DNA from: Hirundichthys speculiger
Lineage: Eukaryota > Chordata > Actinopteri > Beloniformes > Exocoetidae
Length of the DNA: 64,000 nucleotides
Direction: 5' to 3'
Assembly: GCA_018398805.1 (NCBI GenBank)
Contig: JAGFBZ010000934.1
Coordinates: 558,001 to 622,000 of the forward strand
The position numbers and the translations under genes are program-made. Shown piece after piece: positions 57,682-64,000 of this stretch (positions are counted from its first letter, which is position 1; each line of letters begins with the position of its first letter). The notes beneath the pieces were generated by a model, which saw nothing but the letters and a program-made list of their open reading frames with translations, was not told where the DNA came from and searched no databases.

Positions 57682-58716
57682 GGCTGGGCAAGTTAACGCG
57701 TTATTATCACGTTAACGCATTCATTTATTAACGCCAACATTTATTTTATCGCGCGTTAACGCATGTTGCTCACATGCTTTAGTTTTGAAAAGTCTGTTAC
57801 TGGCTGCTGCGGAACTGGAAGATAATTGGAAGGTAAACATGCGGAAAAGCTAAAACAGACATGGAGAGCGGTAAAAATCAGTGTACTTTCCAGTTCGGGT
57901 AGCAAATCAGGTAGCAATATTAACAATTCAGTCTAAAAACAAAAATTCTGGACTGCAACAAAACTTTCGCGTCATTCCTCCATGTTCCATCAGATCTGCT
58001 CCATGTGTTCACTGTCCTGCTGTTCTCTAGCTGGTTACTGCAGTGCAGCTCCATCTAGTGGCTCAGATGTGTAATGACAACAGAAAGTCCAGTCCTTGAT
58101 TATAAAACAAATTCAGTTCTGTGGCTAATTTTTTAATTTCGTATTTTTGATCCAAGTCTAAAATTGAAATATAAAAGAAACAGTTTTTTTTCTCGTTTTT
58201 TTGTGTTAGATTAAAAAAAAAAGAAAAACGTAATAAAATGTCACTTTTTAATTTTTTTTATTTTTTATTGACAATTGAAATGGAAAGAATGAATGATACA
58301 CAGATTGGTAAAGTTACTGTTACCTCAGAAATTATCTGTTTTAATGTTCTGATTGTGCTGAGCCACAATCATTTTGATGGATTTTGTTGGATAGCCTTTT
58401 TTTTTTTTTTTAATAAAAACAGGTTGACATTAATGCCCTAGTGGTGGCAATAAGCTTTATTTTATTTTACATTTTTTAAGATGAGATTTACACTAAATAT
58501 GTGTTACTGACAAGTGCTGATGTTAAAGTGTTTGAACAACAAATGTTATGGCACTTTAGTTCATATGGCAGCAGAACATTTAAATAAAAGTGCATTTTAC
58601 GCTACTTTTGAATTCATTATTTGATTTTGAATATACATTATTCGTGATTAATCGTGATTAATCAGGAAAATAATGCGATTAATCGCGATTAAAAATTTTA
58701 ATTGTTGCCCAGCCCT
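57680..58716. mobile_element. hAT-like non-autonomous element (~1.04 kb) inside (TA)n
   Basis: Ends AGGGCTGGGCAAGTTAACGC on the left and, reverse-complemented, AGGGCTGGGCAACAATTAAA on the right. Subterminal regions on both sides are packed with GTTAACGC or GATTAATCGCGATTAA palindromic motifs. The AGGGCTGGGC terminus is familiar from vertebrate hAT/Charlie-like elements. Both outer flanks are (TA)n, so a target duplication cannot be read. A related fragment lies at about 14205-14330. No transposase frame is present. Confidence 0.8.
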
Positions 58717-58721
58717 AACAC

Positions 58722-58798
<77 letters not shown>
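58722..58798 (+). repeat. (TA)n microsatellite, right flank of hAT-like element
   Basis: About 35 TA units with one TG interruption near 58738. With 57594-57677 it suggests that the element inserted into, or seeded, a TA array. Confidence 0.95.
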
Positions 58799-58805
<7 letters not shown>

Positions 58806-61800
58806 ATAAATGAATTGAGTGTAGTTTTTACTCGATGTTTAGCTGACATGTGATATTTATTATCTGGATGTACTTTGGTAAAACTAAAGAGAGATTTGGC
58901 TGAAAGATATCAGTAACTGCTGTCGTCTATCACAACCCCCAGCTTGGATGGACTATGGATCACCGGTCTTATTAGACAGTCACTTGCATTAAAATAACTC
59001 ATTTATTTTCTTCTACAATCTGATTAAATCAGAGATTGGTTAGTAAAAAGTTAACAACAGTGGCCCCAGAATCACATTATGTGTTGAAAAAATTTTTACA
59101 GTCACATAAAACTGAAAATACATTCTCAATCATTTTTGAGATTTTATGTATCAGGACATAATAAAAGAAGAATTTAAAAAATGACGGTCTGGTCCTTTCC
59201 ATGTCTTAGAAGTAGGTATAGTAAATACAACCTCAGATGAACAACAACACAGGACATATGCGACACTGCTAATCAATAGCTCTTGATAAACTGATCATCA
59301 GCAGATCAAAGGGGCTTTATAAAAGAACGTTTTGGCGGCAAACTGGAGGAAAGACAGCAAGGAGGAAAGACATCAGCAATGATCTTGATGCTAAACACTG
59401 CTGCTCCTCCGGGAGACGTGTCCTTCATTCTACACTGACATCATTATTATTCACAAAATATTCAAGACGGTTGCCAGTCTTCGCTTGTTCAACGGCAAGT
59501 TCACCCCAAGGTGAGACTGCCAATAAAAAAAAGTCAGTGGTTTGATCTCTGGCATCTGCAGTCCACATACCAAAGTGTGTGTGTGTGTGTGTATGTGAGA
59601 GAGAGAGAGAGAGAGAAAGACATAGATAGACTTAAAATTGTCTAAGAAGTGGCCTTCTGCTACAATCTGGCATGTTTACATACTTGTATGTTTATTAATG
59701 TGCACTGTCCCATCCAAATAAACAAATAAATAAAATAAAATAAATAAATTAATTCGATGTTGTTTTTTTTTTTAACATAATGCAAAGCTTTACGTTTAAG
59801 AAAATGAAAAACACCATGCTTACTTTCAAGCACTGAGGTGGAAGGTTGATGATTTGGGCTCATTTAGCCTCCACAGGAGCTGGACACCTTGCAGTTACTG
59901 AGTCGGCCATTAACTCCTCTGTGCACCAAAGTAATCTAGAATCAAATGTGAGGCCATCTGTCCAACAGCTAGAGCTTGGCAGAAATCGGAGGATGCAACG
60001 TGGGCAACGATCCCAGTGTCACTAACAAAAATACAACAACGTGACTGCAAAAGGAAAGTATCAAAGTGTTGCAGAGAGCCGGTCAACGTCCAAGTATCAA
60101 CCTGAATGCAGTGTGGTGGGACCTTAAGAAGGTTGTGCATCAACGAATGACTCAAAAACTTCAATGAACTGAAGTATCGTAGTAAAGAGGAGTGATATGA
60201 CAGATAATATCGGATGGACAATGATTACTTCAAGGTATCGCTGCTAAAGTTAGTGATTTGTGGGACATACTTGCATTGCTATTATATTTTGGTTCAGTTT
60301 TTCTTTCATAAACAATAAAATCTTTACCTGACCAAAAACCTGGTAGAGGCAAGTTTTTTTTTTTTTTTTAATCGTCCAGATTAAATACATCAAATCTTAA
60401 AAATAAATAAAATAAAAGATAGCACACTTTCTTTTTCACATGTCTATATGTTATAATTAAAATCTACAAGAATATTCAGTCTACATGGAGCAGTAGTAGT
60501 TTAAACAATATAGTGAGGTAAAAAAAAATGGGAAAAAAAAGAAATTATTTTGTTTGTAAATGAAAAGCTATTTAAAAAATGCAAATGTTTTACAGCGCAT
60601 ACAGCATATGGTCAAATTTAATGTTGCAAACTGGCAACAACAACAACAAAAAAAAAAAAAAACAGGATAAAAAGCTGCTTTGCAATTCATCACTGTGTTA
60701 ACTCTCAATGTCACGTTTCCTGCAGTCCTGATGCGGTGAAGATGATGGTCCTGTTTGACCGAGGTTACATAACCACTCCTGGTGTAGTGGGGAGGAAATG
60801 TCATGTTAAACATTAAATATGAAGTAGATGCTGCTGTTATGTAAAATGTATGGGAACCCCGAGGCTATGCGCTGGACTAGATCACATGGCTCCTCCTCTA
60901 ACAGCCAGATGTTGACCTTTTTGCTATTCAGCTCAGTTAGTATGACCCACTTCCCTTCATCCGGTCAACGTAACCTAGACTCCGAACAAATTTAAAAAGT
61001 TAATTTTGAGAGGACCTCATCCTGCAGTGAGGAGTCAGTCGTGGGTAATTCATTGCCAGAACTGATAAAATTAGAGCTTCTGTGCAGCCTTCGGCAATTG
61101 TAGCCTAAATAGTTCCTCCAGATAGATTCTGCTCAAACATGTCTGGAAATGAATTGTAGCTTCCTCCCATTTGTTGGATTTTGACTCTGTTAATTACACC
61201 TACATGAATAATCTGTATTTCTAAATATTGCAATAACATTTTGAATGTACGGAACAGATGGTGCGATGCATGATATATGATACACTTAGCTATTCTTGGG
61301 AACATTTTCCCTCCAGTATGTCTCATGTCACGTAGCGGTTTATCAAATTAGACAGAAAAAGTTCCCTTCTGCTGCAGACTTTATTGGAGGCAAGCGAACG
61401 GGGCTGTAGTGGAGCCCTGAAATAAAAACTCCATTCAGAAATAACACAGCCGGAAATATTCTCAGCATAACAACCCATCAGAATACAAGTATGGTCAAAT
61501 TTCAATATTTTAAGAAAATCTGTCATTGTATTGACAAAGTTTTAATTCTGTGATTAGCAAAGGTTTTTGTCTTGACTCAGAAGAAACCTTTTTTTTTTTT
61601 TTTTTTTAATTCATGCAAGGTTATTGAGGTTCTTGTGCATCAGCCACAAAAGAACAAAAGGTAAGGGGATCTGTGTGTCTTTTGGAGTTTTTTTTTTTTT
61701 TTCAGAGGTCAATCGAAGCATTAATGGAAGCCCAATGAGGATGAAAAGTACCTTTCATGTTTCCCTGTTCATTTCCTGCCACCGCAGAAACCCGTGCTTT

Positions 61801-62769
61801 ACTGAGACAATGAGAAAGAGATGGTGTCATGACCCGCGCGCATGTCAAGGTGATGGTTTGTAACTGAAGCCAGCTCCACTCAGAAAAAGTACGGTAATTA
61901 CAATCAGTGCAGAGAACTCCAAGTGTCACGCCATTTCAAAAAATATATAGATAATTTTTCTTCTTGTTCTTTCATCAAATCGAGAAGTGAAAGCCGGCTT
62001 TCACTCCCCACTTTCATTCGATTTTATTTTTCTCTCGGACAACCATGAATTAATGAGACAAACAAAAAAATGAGACCATTCGTCCTGGATTTGTGTGCAA
62101 TCGGTACCAAGGTCAATCAGGGCTAATGTGTTCGGTGTCCATCCCGGCACTTTGAGCAATGGCGCACACGCTGCAGTCATTGCCACCGGCGCTTTATTGC
62201 TTCTGGAGAATAAGTCAAAGTCAAAGCAGCTACCTTTTTGTACAAGAGGGCAAAACAATTAGGTTTAGCCATCCATGGAAAACATTTTGTTTGCGACTGT
62301 GGATACACGCAAGGATGGATTTTAATCATGGAACAGCACAGTGTCACTGCAGAGCCAGAGAGGGAAATGGGAAGTTAAAACTGTTTCTGCATAATTCATC
62401 CTGGACTCACTTCAAGAGTTACCTGTGGTGCAGAAGCAGCCTTCAGTAGGTTTTTAGTACCTGCGCATTATATTCCATTGTGAAACATGACAGCATTTTT
62501 TCTTTCTTTTTTTTTTTTTAATGGAATAAGACTGCGTGCCACCTCAACACTAGAAAATAAAGCCCATTTCATGACAGCGCCACATGTGTCCTCTAAACAG
62601 CTCGGCAGCCAGATTTAAGCCTTTGCAGGAAAAAGCTGTTATTTCAGCCAAACAAACAATAAAAAAGAAAGAAACACTCTGAACAATGAAGAGACAGAGC
62701 CGTGAAAAACTGCAAATGAGCTCGGCGACGGGGGCTTGGTGCACATGCTGCGTGTTAAATAGAGGTTTT

Positions 62770-62800
<31 letters not shown>

Positions 62801-63164
62801 GCATTAACCTCTCCTGTTGTCATTACCCTACCTGTGGGCCCCAAACTCATCTGTATACACAGCATGCCCCAGGTAGGTGGGAGTGGAGGGGTGCTAAACA
62901 AAACAAGCTTAATCAAGAAGCACAACAGTTTTCTCTTTCTCCTGTGCGGCTGACCTAATCAAATCAAGAATGAGATTGATTTCACAAGGTGCAGATGGAT
63001 CCCGTAGCAAGTCTAATTCAGTGTGCCGGCTCTCCACTACGATGTGTGTTTTCTCGGTCCAGATGGCGCTGCTCGGGTTTGTAATTCACATTTCAAGATT
63101 TTTACTCCCCCTCCTTCCTCCTCCCTCTCTCCCGTCATTCTTTAACAACTTTTTTTTTTTATTT

Positions 63165-63240
63165 CTCTCAGAATCAGAATCAGATTTATTATTGTCACTG
63201 AGCCAGCGTCCCAACACAGTGAAATTTGTCTTCCCAGTAC
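63165..63240 (-). mobile_element. Possible LINE 3'-tail remnant
   Basis: AGAATCAGAATCAGATTTAT, then TGTCACTGAGCCAGCGT and ACACAGTGAAATTTGTC, resemble the 'AATCAGAATCAGATTTATTG...GTGAAATTTG' ends of teleost LINEs. Only this tail is present. Orientation is inferred from the repeat at its left edge. Confidence 0.5.
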
Positions 63241-64000
63241 ACCGTCCAAGAGAAACCACAGAGTGAATGTGCGTCAATGTGGATAAGTATCACAAAGTCA
63301 TCTGTCAAACAGGCGATCCTGTGATCCTGCTAAATATCACAAGCAACGCACAACAGCTGGTAAAAGTGTTGGATCTGGGATTTGGGAAAGTAAAGCAAGC
63401 GGGGAGAGCTGAGAGTGCAGCCTATGAGACTGAGGGGACGTAGTATGAAAAAAGAGAAAAGAAAACAAAGAACATTTCTGTATTTGAGGGTATTTACTAG
63501 CTGGGATGCAGATTTCAAAGGTGGCACCGTCCAGGGTAGATGAAGATCCTGACTCCATTCCCTGAAACCAGCCGCGGTGAATTTGAGTCTGAAGACTCCG
63601 TTGAAAAAGCTGCTTTTGTGCCGTATCTCAGTGGTATTTTTTACCAAAGCATGCCACACACATTTCATTAAGACCTCAGGAAATTGTGTCAACGTTCAGA
63701 AAAAAGGGCACAATACGCCTTCTTTAATTACATCACAGATAATAAAGTTGAACTTTGACACGAGCGGCAGGAACTGGCTTTCACTCTGTTTTAGGACTTT
63801 ATTGCCGTCTGCTCTCTCACATCCTGAAGTTCAATTAAGATTTTAAGGTTTTAATTTGGGAGTCTATTAAAATGGATTAACCTATTCTAAAATAATTATT
63901 TTATTACGGTCTAGACAATGGCTCAAAGGAAATTTTACATTTTTTGTGCAGATTTTTAAAAAGCACATCACACTTCACAGATTGCTGTATACACTAATAT

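Larger units (their letters stand above)
52226..64000 (-). other. cdh8: cdh8 intron upstream of the EC1 exon (partial)
   Basis: About 11.8 kb on the 5' side of the EC1 exon. The preceding coding exon (signal peptide, propeptide and the first Trp-containing strand of EC1) was sought and not seen, so it should lie beyond 64000. Contents are a partial SINE (57167-57302), a hAT-like element between two (TA)n arrays (57594-58798), a possible LINE tail (63165-63240), homopolymers at 53607-53632, 54464-54489 and 62772-62799, and unclassified sequence. Open frames are short and domain-free. Confidence 0.75.

Overview
The window is vertebrate nuclear DNA, almost certainly from a ray-finned fish and probably a spiny-rayed (percomorph) teleost. 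It is AT-rich, carries long (TA)n arrays, and is full of teleost-type repeats: tRNA-derived SINEs with CCATCC tails, L2/CR1/Rex1-like LINE fragments, and hAT-like and Tc1-like non-autonomous DNA elements. Family and species assignments rest on recognition from memory; no database was searched.

The only protein-coding gene I can support is on the minus strand: four consecutive internal exons of a type II classical cadherin, best matched to cadherin-8 (cdh8). In transcript order they are the EC1 exon (52225-51930), the EC1/EC2 exon (11038-10919), the EC2 exon (4628-4461) and the EC2/EC3 exon (4222-4035). The last three are 120, 168 and 188 bp, the lengths expected for the type II family, with conserved phases and GTAAGT/GTGAG donors. 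The first is 296 bp where 295 bp is expected. The extra base sits next to the donor and would break the reading frame unless it is an assembly error or a different donor is used. The signal-peptide/propeptide exon (above 52.2 kb) and the following EC3 exon (below 4.0 kb) were not found and presumably lie outside the window.

Layout: 1-4034 is the intron below the EC2/EC3 exon; 4035-11038 holds three exons, with a 238-bp and a 6.3-kb intron; 11039-51929 is one 40.9-kb intron that has collected most of the mobile DNA; 52226-64000 is the start of the next upstream intron. The large intron contains a 1.65-kb minisatellite of a 12-bp near-palindromic unit enclosed by ~100-bp inverted repeats; a hAT-like element with an 8-bp site duplication and a nested retroposon; a ~0.8-kb TA-flanked element with many TTATTATGAAAT subterminal repeats; a small MITE inside a LINE; a solo LTR with a 5-bp duplication; a decayed retroelement gag; and several LINE and SINE copies.

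No rRNA gene, functional tRNA gene, CRISPR array or promoter was recognised. The most unusual structures are the inverted-repeat-bounded minisatellite, the frame anomaly in the EC1 exon and a perfect 23-bp hairpin at 45.2 kb that looks like a template-switch product.
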